NCBI GenBank assembly: GCA_015060865.1
Contig: SUXS01000005.1
Location: 1 to 64,000, forward strand
Origin: Bacteroidales bacterium
GTDB taxonomy: Bacteria > Bacteroidota > Bacteroidia > Bacteroidales > Bacteroidaceae
Direction: 5' to 3'
DNA length: 64,000 nt
The stretch's first letter is position 1, and every line of letters starts with the position of its first letter. Both the position numbers and the translations under genes were made by a program. Shown here one piece after another: positions 8,576-16,633 of the stretch. The notes under the pieces were generated by a model. That model was given only the letters and a program-made list of their open reading frames with translations. It was not told where the DNA came from and ran no database searches.

Positions 8576-9244
8576 TTACTTTACGCGCTCAATATACTTG
8601 TCAATATCCATAGCTTGGCTTGACATGTAGTATTTCTCTTTTACTAGTTTGTAGGCTTTCAATGCTTCGGCCTTGTTGCCTAAAGCTTCGTACAATTGTC
8701 CAGCCTGAATCAGATATATGGGACTCAGTGTGTTGTTGTCAGCTTGCTGGGCTGCTTTCATGAGTGTTGCTGCCGCCTGAGCGTTATCGCCTGTGTTGGC
8801 ATAGCAGTTACCCAATGCTGCAAGTACCGAGGGGCCTACCATCATGTCGTTTCCTTTGAATACTTTGAGGAGAGGAATGGCCTCTTCGTAGCGTCCTAGT
8901 TGTGCCATGCAGAGACCTGCGTATGCCTTGGCCAACTTGCCAGATTTGGTAGAGGCATACTCACTGGCAATGGATTCCAATCCAGGGAAGTTCTGGTCAC
9001 CATTGAGGGCAGCTTCGTAATTGCCTTCTGCAAAAAACTGCTCTCCAGGGAAGAGTGCCTGTGCTGCTTCAAGCTCCTTGGCTGCTTGATGGTTTGCATA
9101 CCAGAAATATCCGCATACAGCGATGATGATTGCTGCAACAATTCCTAATAAGATTTTCCAATTCTTGTTGAAGAATTCTTCAGAGCGGCTTACAGCCTCT
9201 TCTACATTGATAACTTGCTCTTGCTTGATGTCTTTATTTGCCAT
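8576..9244 (-). CDS. Membrane-anchored tetratricopeptide repeat protein (YfgM-like)
   Basis: 222 residues from the ATG at 9244; the preceding 15 in-frame codons fall in the promoter region and are excluded. A cytoplasmic N-terminus (1-29) is followed by one transmembrane helix (about 30-49, KILLGIVAAIIIAVCGYFWY) and a periplasmic TPR region (about 95-210, with LAKAYAGLCMAQLGRYEEAI and IYLIQAGQLYEALGNKAEAL as clear repeats). The layout matches YfgM/PpiD-partner-type proteins of Gram-negative bacteria, thought to help protein folding at the translocon; that role here is inference. It is followed by ribH. Confidence 0.8.
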   Translation of the reverse strand: MANKDIKQEQVINVEEAVSRSEEFFNKNWKILLGIVAAIIIAVCGYFWYANHQAAKELEAAQALFPGEQFFAEGNYEAALNGDQNFPGLESIASEYASTKSGKLAKAYAGLCMAQLGRYEEAIPLLKVFKGNDMMVGPSVLAALGNCYANTGDNAQAAATLMKAAQQADNNTLSPIYLIQAGQLYEALGNKAEALKAYKLVKEKYYMSSQAMDIDKYIERVK

Positions 9245-9286
9245 ATTTGTATGTATTGTTTTATATACTTCTTTGTTTACGAATCG

Positions 9287-9294
9287 CAAAAGTA
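9287..9294 (-). promoter_or_regulatory. Promoter -7 element of the TPR gene
   Basis: TACTTTTG on the minus strand 42 bases before the chosen ATG; this placement supports starting the protein at 9244. Confidence 0.5.
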
Positions 9295-9387
9295 GTTCAT
9301 TTCTGCCGATTAAGAAAATTTCAGTTGTCTTTTTTTCTTTTTTTGCTTTGTTTTTTTCCTTTTTGCGGTATTTCGGTGAATTATATG

Positions 9388-9395
9388 TATCTTTG
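9388..9395 (+). promoter_or_regulatory. Promoter -7 element of recF
   Basis: TATCTTTG 20 bases before the recF ATG; the nearest TTG (9363-9365) is 22 bases upstream, slightly longer than the usual spacing. Confidence 0.55.
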
Positions 9396-9415
9396 TTGTC
9401 ATATTGCTCGAATAG

Positions 9416-10507
9416 ATGATACTGAAAAAACTTTCTATACTGAATTATAAAAATATAGAGCAGGCCGATTTGGTGTTCTCGGTAAAGATGAACTGCTTTA
9501 TTGGACAGAATGGAATGGGAAAGACGAATTTGCTGGATGCCATTTACTATCTCTCATTCTGCAAGAGTTCGACCAATCCCATTGATTCTCAGGTGATGCG
9601 GCACGAGGAAGACTTTTTTGTCATTCAAGGATTGTACGAAACAGAGGATGGAAGTGAGGAGGATATTTATTGCGGGATGAAACGCAAGCAGAAGAAGCAT
9701 TTCAAGCGTAACAAGAAAGAGTATAAGCGATTCTCCGAGCATGTGGGTTTTGTCCCTTTAGTGATGGTGTCGCCATCGGATGGGGGGCTGATTGCTGGAG
9801 GAAGCGATGAACGTCGTAAGTTTATGGATGTGGCTATCTCTCAGTATGAGAAGCGGTATCTGACAGCACTGATTGACTATGAAAAGGCACTGGCGCAGCG
9901 CAACGCCCTATTAAAGATGGAAGAGGAACCCGATCTCGAGTTGTTGGGGCTTTGGGAAGAGATGATGGCTGAGGCCGGTACGGTGGTGTACCAATTTCGG
10001 AAGGCTTTTATAGAGGAGTTTACTCCTATTTTCTGTAAATACTATAAGCGGATATCGCAAGAGAAAGAGGAGGTAAGCCTTGCCTATGTGTCGCATGGTG
10101 ATCGTGGATCCTTGTTGGAAGTTATTCGTGATAGTCGTGCCAAGGATCGTGTTATGGGATATTCGTTGCATGGTATCCATAAGGATGATTTAGTGATGAT
10201 GCTGGGCGGGTATCCTATCAAGCGTGAGGGGTCACAGGGACAGAATAAGACCTATCTAATTGCGCTTAAGTTGGCTCAATTTGATTTTCTCAAGCGGGCA
10301 AGCAATACGGCTCCATTACTCTTGTTGGATGATATCTTTGACAAACTGGATGCCACTCGTGTGGAGCAGATTATACGGATTGTTTCGGGAGAGGATTTTG
10401 GACAGATATTCATTTCTGATGTCAATAGGGAACATCTGGACAAGATATTGGCATCGTCTGGAGAAGATTATAGGTTATTTGCTGTGAAGGACGGAGTTAT
10501 TGGATAA
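9416..10507 (+). CDS. recF: DNA replication and repair protein RecF
   Basis: 363-residue SMC-like ATPase that helps load RecA at single-stranded gaps with RecO and RecR. The Walker A loop FIGQNGMGKTNLLDAIYYL is at about 28-47, the ABC signature region lies at about 272-280 (REGSQGQNK) and Walker B is PLLLLDDIFDKLD at about 300-312. Length is typical. The DUF721 gene follows after 6 bases, so the two form an operon, a common arrangement linking recombination with helicase loading. Confidence 0.95.
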   Translation: MILKKLSILNYKNIEQADLVFSVKMNCFIGQNGMGKTNLLDAIYYLSFCKSSTNPIDSQVMRHEEDFFVIQGLYETEDGSEEDIYCGMKRKQKKHFKRNKKEYKRFSEHVGFVPLVMVSPSDGGLIAGGSDERRKFMDVAISQYEKRYLTALIDYEKALAQRNALLKMEEEPDLELLGLWEEMMAEAGTVVYQFRKAFIEEFTPIFCKYYKRISQEKEEVSLAYVSHGDRGSLLEVIRDSRAKDRVMGYSLHGIHKDDLVMMLGGYPIKREGSQGQNKTYLIALKLAQFDFLKRASNTAPLLLLDDIFDKLDATRVEQIIRIVSGEDFGQIFISDVNREHLDKILASSGEDYRLFAVKDGVIG

Positions 10508-10513
10508 AGAGCT

Positions 10514-10804
10514 ATGAGACGTACAAAATCGGAACCGGTAGGAGAACTGTTGCGTGCTTTCCTGCGTCAGCAGGGATTAGAGACACCGCTCAATGAGTAT
10601 CGGCTGATACAGGGCTGGGAACAAGTGGTAGGGCCTACAGTTAACCGTTATACGCGCGATCTTCATATCCGCAACCAGACATTGTATGTACGCCTCATAT
10701 CCCCTGCTCTTAAGCAGGAACTCATGATGTTGCGTAGGAGCTATATTGAGCGACTTAATGCCTATGTTGGTGCGCAGGTGATTGCCGATATAGTGTTCGT
10801 GTAG
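10514..10804 (+). CDS. DUF721 (DciA-like) protein
   Basis: 96-residue protein of the DUF721/DciA family; proteins of this family with a DciA domain act as loaders of the replicative helicase in bacteria lacking DnaC. The core LIQGWEQVVGPTVNRYT and the following LHIRNQTLYVRLISPALKQEL are typical of the domain, which fills the whole protein. It is co-transcribed with recF (6-base gap). The end is only 9 bases from the convergent dnaX stop, so transcripts of the two operons must overlap or end inside one another. Confidence 0.85.
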   Translation: MRRTKSEPVGELLRAFLRQQGLETPLNEYRLIQGWEQVVGPTVNRYTRDLHIRNQTLYVRLISPALKQELMMLRRSYIERLNAYVGAQVIADIVFV

Positions 10805-10813
10805 GGATGAGCA

Positions 10814-12589
10814 TCAACTTAAATCCAAGTTAAACACCTCTTTCAGCTTATCAAGCGACTGGTTGTGCCGAGCCATGGCCTGATATTGCTCCACGCGTCC
10901 CATGATGGGAGCTGAACGTCGCTTTTTCTCCAATACGATATTCATTTTTATCTTGCTATTCTGTAATTGGTAGCGTAAGAATTTTTCTATCTGCTCTTGG
11001 ATGTTGCGGACGTCCTGCACGACAATCTCGTTGTCGATAACGACGTCGAATTGGTTGTTATCTCGCAAGATAGGGCGGAGGTTATACAGGCGGCCGGCGG
11101 TAGCTGATTCCTCCTTGGGGAGCTGTTGTGCAAATTCTTTCCAGCAGATACGCAGACCCTCTTCACTCACTGGAAGATCTTCAGTTGTGGCGCTCTGTTT
11201 CGGGCGGTCAGTTTGTGGTGCTGTGGGCGTCCTCGGTGCGTCTGTGTTATTCCCTCGTATAGAATAGCCTATTGTGCCCTTACGGATAGTAGGGGTTTTT
11301 CTTTCTTCCTTTTGCTCAGTACGGTTAAGGAGAGATGTGGTTGTGGGAGCCACTGTTACGGAGGGGATGGTATGTGCAGTTGTTGCTGCGGCAGGCGTAC
11401 TATTGTTCTGCTTGCCAGAAGAAGCGGCTGCTACCGCTTTTTGGAATAGGGGTTTAAGTCGTCTAGGGCCACGCCCCGAGCTTATCTCGTCAGGGTCTCC
11501 CGTGAGCTGTGCCAATTGTATTAGCGTGAGTTCCACGAGTAGTCGCTTGTTCTTGCTCGCCCTATAGTTCAGGTCGCATTCATTACACAGCTTGATGGCA
11601 TGTATCAGCATCCTTTCGGGACACTTTTGTGCCTGTTCGCGGTAGCGATCGCGTACGTCGTGGCTCACCTCCAGCAAGGGTAGGGTAGCGGGCTCGCGGC
11701 TCACGAGCAGGTCGCGCAGGTGAGCGGTGAGGTTGGTGATGAAGTTGCCTCCGTCGAAACCGCGGCGTAGCACCTCATCAAAAAGCAGCATCGTCTCGCT
11801 GATCTTGTGTTCCAGAAAGAGGTCTGTGAAGCGGAAGTAATAGTCGTAATCCAATATGTTGAGACTACCGATAACGCCTTGGTAGGTGACGTTGCTCTGC
11901 GTGTAGCTCACCATCTGATCAAAGAGCGAGAGCGCATCGCGCATACCACCATCGGCCTTTTGTGCTATGATGTGCAGTGCAGCCTCTTCGGTCTTCACCC
12001 CCTCCTTGGCAGCTACATTGGCCAGATGCTCCACGATGTCGCTCAGTTCGATACGCGTGAAGTCATAAATCTGGCAGCGCGAGAGGATGGTGGGCAGCAC
12101 TTTGTGGCGCTCCGTGGTGGCGAGGATAAAGATGGCGTGGCGAGGCGGCTCCTCCAGTGTCTTGAGGAAGGCGTTGAAGGCAGCTGCCGACAGCATGTGC
12201 ACCTCGTCGATGATAAACACCTTGTATCGGCCTATCTGGGGCGGTATGCGCACCTGGTCGATGAGTTCGCGTATGTCGTCCACCGAGTTGTTCGACGCAG
12301 CATCCAACTCGTGTATATTATAGGAACGCTGCTCATTGAAGGCGCGGCACGACTCGCACTCGTTGCAGGCCTCACCTTCGGGAGTGAGATGCTCGCAGTT
12401 GATCGACTTGGCAAAGATACGTGCGCAGGTGGTCTTACCCACACCACGCGGACCGCAGAAAAGGTATGCGTGTGCTAACTTCCCGGTGAGGATGGCATTC
12501 TTGAGAGTCACGATGAGGAACTTCTGGCCCACCACTGTATCAAACGTGGCTGGGCGATACTTACGGGCCGATACAATAAAGTTTTCCAT
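10814..12589 (-). CDS. dnaX: DNA polymerase III subunits gamma/tau
   Basis: 591-residue clamp-loader ATPase. From the ATG at 12589 (MENFIVSARKYRPATF) come Walker A GPRGVGKTTCARIFAKS (about 46), a four-Cys zinc site CEHLTPEGEACNECESC, Walker B IIDEVHML and the sensor 1 region; a low-complexity Ala/Thr/Pro linker (about 375-470) leads to a tau-like C-terminus. The ATG at 12655 is rejected because the extra 22 residues are unlike the family and lie next to the promoter. I see no obvious slippery A-run with a hairpin for making a separate gamma form. The promoter belongs to the extended 55-bp module also seen before the chromate transporter. Confidence 0.95.
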   Translation of the reverse strand: MENFIVSARKYRPATFDTVVGQKFLIVTLKNAILTGKLAHAYLFCGPRGVGKTTCARIFAKSINCEHLTPEGEACNECESCRAFNEQRSYNIHELDAASNNSVDDIRELIDQVRIPPQIGRYKVFIIDEVHMLSAAAFNAFLKTLEEPPRHAIFILATTERHKVLPTILSRCQIYDFTRIELSDIVEHLANVAAKEGVKTEEAALHIIAQKADGGMRDALSLFDQMVSYTQSNVTYQGVIGSLNILDYDYYFRFTDLFLEHKISETMLLFDEVLRRGFDGGNFITNLTAHLRDLLVSREPATLPLLEVSHDVRDRYREQAQKCPERMLIHAIKLCNECDLNYRASKNKRLLVELTLIQLAQLTGDPDEISSGRGPRRLKPLFQKAVAAASSGKQNNSTPAAATTAHTIPSVTVAPTTTSLLNRTEQKEERKTPTIRKGTIGYSIRGNNTDAPRTPTAPQTDRPKQSATTEDLPVSEEGLRICWKEFAQQLPKEESATAGRLYNLRPILRDNNQFDVVIDNEIVVQDVRNIQEQIEKFLRYQLQNSKIKMNIVLEKKRRSAPIMGRVEQYQAMARHNQSLDKLKEVFNLDLS

Positions 12590-12688
12590 ATTTTTAATGT
12601 TATTTTTAGGAGTGCAGGAATGTAGGAGTGACGTTACGCTTAAAAGTACAGACAATACCTCACATACAAAGCTGAACCTTCCGAACTA

Positions 12689-12743
12689 CAAAGATACAAC
12701 AAGCCGAGAGTAGAACAAAATAAATTTATTTGTTTTTTATTCC
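12689..12743 (-). promoter_or_regulatory. Extended promoter module of dnaX
   Basis: TTG (12716-12718), 19 bases, TATCTTTG (12689-12696) on the minus strand. The upstream part contains a palindromic A/T block (AAATAAATTT). The whole 55 bases match 25301-25355 at 49 positions. Confidence 0.8.
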
Positions 12744-12857
12744 AGAGAGGACAGATCAACTCAATCAGATCTTCTGGTAAACTCAAAATGGATCAAAAAG
12801 ATTCTTAAGTGGAAAATAAAAAACTTTGTACGTGAATATAATCTCGATAAAATGATG

Positions 12858-12865
12858 TAATTTTG
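12858..12865 (+). promoter_or_regulatory. Possible -7 element of uxuA
   Basis: TAATTTTG 64 bases upstream of the uxuA ATG, in AT-rich DNA; no convincing -33 element. Confidence 0.35.
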
Positions 12866-12929
12866 TTGTTGTGCTTAGGCTGATGGTAGAAGAACTACCA
12901 GATTTATAATAAAGTGTGATATTGATTAT

Positions 12930-14105
12930 ATGGAAAAGACTTGGAGATGGTTCGGTAAGAACGATAAGATTACGCTGACGATGCTGCGGCAGATAGGTGT
13001 GGAGGGTATAGTAACGGCGTTGCACGATGTACCCAACGGAGAAATTTGGACATTGGAGGCCATCAACGACCTCAAAGAGTATATCGAAAGCTACGGCCTG
13101 CGCTGGTCGGTAGTGGAGAGCCTACCTGTGTGCGAGGCCATCAAGTATGGCGGTCCTGAGCGCGATGCCCTCATCGAGAACTATAAGGTGAGCCTCGCCA
13201 ATTTGGGCAAGGCGGGGGTGAAGACGGTGTGCTATAACTTTATGCCAGTACTTGATTGGGCACGCACCGAGCTGGATCACCCTTGGGCCGACGGCTCCAC
13301 CTCGCTCTACTTCAATCGCGTGAAGTTTGTTTACTTCGACTGCTACATCCTGTGCCGTCCCGGTGCTGAGGATGACTATACGGCTGAGGAACTGGCTGCC
13401 GCGGCCGAGATGCACAAGACCATCACTGATGAAGAACGACGCGCACTGGTGGACACCATCATCGTGAAGACGCAGGGCTTCGTGAACGGCAATATCAGCG
13501 AGCGCGATGCCGACCCCGTGAGCCGCTTCCGCGAGTTGCTGGCACTGTACGACGGCATCGACCGCAACACCCTGCGCGATAACATGCGCTATTTCCTCTC
13601 AGCCGTAATGCCTGTGTGTGAGGAGTATGGCGTGAACATGTGTGTGCACCCTGACGACCCTCCTTGTCAGTTGCTGGGATTGCCGCGTATTGTGACGTGT
13701 GATGAGGATATCGCATGGTTCCTTGATGCGGTGGACAACCCACACAATGGTCTTACCTTCTGCTGTGGCTCGCTCTCGGCCGGCATACAGAACGATGTGC
13801 CTGCCCTGGCTCGCAAATATGCCAGCCGTACTCACTTCGTGCATCTGCGTAGCACCGACGTGTTGCCCAACGGCGACTTCATCGAGGCCGACCACCTCAA
13901 GGGACGTGCCAACCTCATCGAGGTAGTGCGTATCTTTGAGCGCGAGAATCCCGGTTTGCCCATGCGTGTTGACCATGGACGCACCATGCTGGGCGACGAG
14001 GATAAGGGCTACAATGCCGGCTACTCCTTCCATGGTCGCATGATGGGGCTTGCCCAAATGGATGGCGTGATGGCAGTGGTGCGCGACGAACTGCTTCAGT
14101 CATGA
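12930..14105 (+). CDS. uxuA: Mannonate dehydratase
   Basis: 391-residue enzyme that dehydrates D-mannonate to 2-keto-3-deoxygluconate in glucuronate breakdown. Visible signatures are MEKTWRWFGKNDKITL at the start, VCYNFMPVLDWARTEL, the metal-site region CVHPDDPPCQLLGLPRI (about 234-250), CGSLSAGIQNDV and VDHGRTMLGDE; the overall TIM-barrel length fits E. coli UxuA (394). uxaC and uxuB are not in the window. It faces a GH115 alpha-glucuronidase gene, so the two probably serve the same glucuronic-acid-containing plant polysaccharides, although they are on opposite strands. Confidence 0.96.
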   Translation: MEKTWRWFGKNDKITLTMLRQIGVEGIVTALHDVPNGEIWTLEAINDLKEYIESYGLRWSVVESLPVCEAIKYGGPERDALIENYKVSLANLGKAGVKTVCYNFMPVLDWARTELDHPWADGSTSLYFNRVKFVYFDCYILCRPGAEDDYTAEELAAAAEMHKTITDEERRALVDTIIVKTQGFVNGNISERDADPVSRFRELLALYDGIDRNTLRDNMRYFLSAVMPVCEEYGVNMCVHPDDPPCQLLGLPRIVTCDEDIAWFLDAVDNPHNGLTFCCGSLSAGIQNDVPALARKYASRTHFVHLRSTDVLPNGDFIEADHLKGRANLIEVVRIFERENPGLPMRVDHGRTMLGDEDKGYNAGYSFHGRMMGLAQMDGVMAVVRDELLQS

Positions 14106-14267
14106 GAATACTATTTTGCGGATTTTGCTATGTCCAAAGCGGTTGGTGAGTGCTACTTTTCGTTCCTTGCCATAGGGTGGTGGATAGTAAGAGGGGCCTT
14201 GTTGGGGTTGCTGCAGAGGTCGAAGTGAAGCCTGCTCTACTTCATCTGAAAAAGAGGACAGGCTCAC

Positions 14268-16625
14268 TCACTCCAATACATACACCTCATCAAGGATAAT
14301 GTGGGGGTCGAGTGCCTCAATGGTCAGTGTGTGCCGGCCCTCACTGATGGAACCAAAGGGTAGGGGACAAAGTGCGAGGTTGCGCTTTACATTACGTTTC
14401 CATGTTTCGCTACGGCCATAGGTGGCAATATTGATTACGTGAGGTTTGTGTCTGTCAAGGGATATGCGAACGCGCATTTCCTTGCTCTGTACGGGATGGT
14501 TGGGCACGAAAGCCAGTACGATGGAATCTGCTGATTCTACGATTAGCTCAAGCGTATCCCCTATGGTGAGTGGCACTGCTTGACGACTATATCCCAGTTC
14601 AGCAATGGCTCCTATGCGCTCCCACTTAAGTGGCGTTCCTATCGTGTATGCCTCGTGCTCCACGGTGCCTTCGTACTCTTCACGAGGTACGGTATCGTAT
14701 ACGGCAAGGTTGCGAGGATGGTAGTTCATCATCTTGTTCCACTTGCCGTTGGTCATCTCCTCATTATACTGTTGGGTGCTGTTCACAATCATACGATGGC
14801 ACTCATCGGCCTTGAGCCAATACCCATGGCCGGCACCATGGCGTGCCAGTTGGGCGTAGCCCCATTTTTGGTTCATGTATGAGGCAGCCTTTACTGGGTA
14901 TTCAATGAACTGGTACCACACATCGGCCTGCGCTTCATCTTTGTTGCCCTTTAAGTGGTTGCAGTCGTTTACAAGCTTCTCGTAAGCCTTGATGCGATTA
15001 CGTACAAATTCATCGCTCCAAGGTAATGAAGTGGGGCGTTTGTATTTCGGGTCGCGCTCCTCGGTACGTGTGTGGGCCATAAACTCGGGTCGGCGTATGT
15101 ATGCCAGATGATAATAGTCCATCATGAGTTTGGTAATTGCTCGGGCATGGCGCTGGCCAAATTCCCGTGCCATGAATCGCTCCATATGATGAGTTACCCC
15201 TTTGTTTCTCACAGGTTCGGGATCCCAGGCAATATCCATAAATAGTTCGGTGAGGTACTCGGCTGGCTTGATGTCGCCAACATTGAGTATCCACATCTCG
15301 CGATTATCAGCATCGTAGGCTCTGAGCAGTTCGGTGGCCATCAGTGCCGGGTGCGTAGAAGGTAGCCAGAGGTAGTCGTGGGGGCGTCCCCAATACGACA
15401 CGTGGTAGTAGAGCCCGTTGCCTCCTGAACGCTGACGCTCGGCCGAGTCGGGAAGATGGCGGATGTAGCCGTAGTTGTCGTCGCACCACATGAGGGTCAC
15501 ATCTTCGGGTACCGAGAGTCCTGAATTGTATACGTCAAGCACCTCCTTATAGGGAATGAACACTTGTGGTATGTGTGTGAGTGTCGAGTCGACCAGTTTG
15601 CCAAGCATACAGCGTTGGTCGGCTAGTACTTGTGTGAGTACCTCTCGTTGCTCGTCTATGGTCTTGGCACCATTCATGCGTCCGTCATGTACACCACGCA
15701 TGCCTAAAGTGTAGATGATGGGCTGATTGGCAACCTCCTCCACACGCTCATGCCAGAATCGCTTCACCTCCTTGCTGTTATTTACATAGTCGTAATCACC
15801 TACGCCACTCACGCGCCATTCTCCATTGGTGTTGCGCGCCATAGGTTCACAATGCGAGGTGCCCATATAAATACCATATTTCTCTGCTGTCTCACGGTTG
15901 CCTTCTACGAAAAAGAAGGGTATTGTGCACTCGTGCATAGCTGGCCAGCAGGTGTTTGCCTGCAGACGCATCAAGAGTTCAAATATACGAGCATAGGTGT
16001 TCGGTCCAAGTTCCCCTTTTCGTGTGCAGGGATCATTGGTTTCATTGGCCCAGGGGATAAGGGCAAAGTCCTCGTCGTTCAGGAAGATGCCACGATAGCG
16101 TACGGCAGGGTATGTTGTGGTCTCAAAGGTGTCTACTTCCCATCGCTCGCGTGGCTTTATGGGGCTGTCGGCCCACCACTCCCAAGGCGATACTCCCATG
16201 AGTCGTGATAGTGCCATCAATCCGTAGGCTGTACCATGTGCATCGCCTCCTACGATGTATAGGAATACCTTGCTTCCTAAAGCCTTGATGCCAATGCAAT
16301 AGCTCTCGGGGTGTGCTTTCAGTGTCTCCTTGTCAATGCCAATGCTGTCTAATAGGGGGTAAACTCCTTCCGTGCCGCATGTGGCTACAGCTATGATTGG
16401 AGCATTGTCGGCTATATGCTCTGAGTCTGTCTGTATTAGGGTATCGGCAAAAACAGCCTTATAGTCGCGACCAACTATACTGGCGGCTGTATGTACTATT
16501 TGTGACTCTTTGGTCGAAATGAACATTATGGCGGGGGTACCCTTTTCGATGATAAAACGGGGTGTTTCGTTACAAGCGGTAAATAGGCTGGCAACAAGTA
16601 TGAGTAGGCAGAATAACTTTCTCAT
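14268..16625 (-). CDS. GH115 family alpha-glucuronidase, lipoprotein
   Basis: 785-residue enzyme of glycoside hydrolase family 115, whose members remove (4-O-methyl-)glucuronic acid from xylan side chains. The N-terminus MRKLFCLLILVASLFTAC has a lipobox with Cys18, so the protein should be anchored in the outer membrane or periplasm. Family features are GTAYGLMALSRLMGVSPWEW (about 131-150), YRGIFLNDEDFAL (about 177), ANTCWPAMHECT and the repeated WADSP/YWGRPHDYLWL segments. Length is at the short end of the family. The start is 8 bases after the helicase stop, so it is probably co-transcribed with trmD and the helicase, an odd partnership. uxuA downstream handles the released uronate. Confidence 0.9.
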   Translation of the reverse strand: MRKLFCLLILVASLFTACNETPRFIIEKGTPAIMFISTKESQIVHTAASIVGRDYKAVFADTLIQTDSEHIADNAPIIAVATCGTEGVYPLLDSIGIDKETLKAHPESYCIGIKALGSKVFLYIVGGDAHGTAYGLMALSRLMGVSPWEWWADSPIKPRERWEVDTFETTTYPAVRYRGIFLNDEDFALIPWANETNDPCTRKGELGPNTYARIFELLMRLQANTCWPAMHECTIPFFFVEGNRETAEKYGIYMGTSHCEPMARNTNGEWRVSGVGDYDYVNNSKEVKRFWHERVEEVANQPIIYTLGMRGVHDGRMNGAKTIDEQREVLTQVLADQRCMLGKLVDSTLTHIPQVFIPYKEVLDVYNSGLSVPEDVTLMWCDDNYGYIRHLPDSAERQRSGGNGLYYHVSYWGRPHDYLWLPSTHPALMATELLRAYDADNREMWILNVGDIKPAEYLTELFMDIAWDPEPVRNKGVTHHMERFMAREFGQRHARAITKLMMDYYHLAYIRRPEFMAHTRTEERDPKYKRPTSLPWSDEFVRNRIKAYEKLVNDCNHLKGNKDEAQADVWYQFIEYPVKAASYMNQKWGYAQLARHGAGHGYWLKADECHRMIVNSTQQYNEEMTNGKWNKMMNYHPRNLAVYDTVPREEYEGTVEHEAYTIGTPLKWERIGAIAELGYSRQAVPLTIGDTLELIVESADSIVLAFVPNHPVQSKEMRVRISLDRHKPHVINIATYGRSETWKRNVKRNLALCPLPFGSISEGRHTLTIEALDPHIILDEVYVLE

Positions 16626-16633
16626 AGGGGTTG

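Noticed and set aside
10814..12589. Programmed frameshift in dnaX to make a gamma subunit
   Set aside because: No A-rich slippery heptamer followed by a hairpin was found at the expected place.
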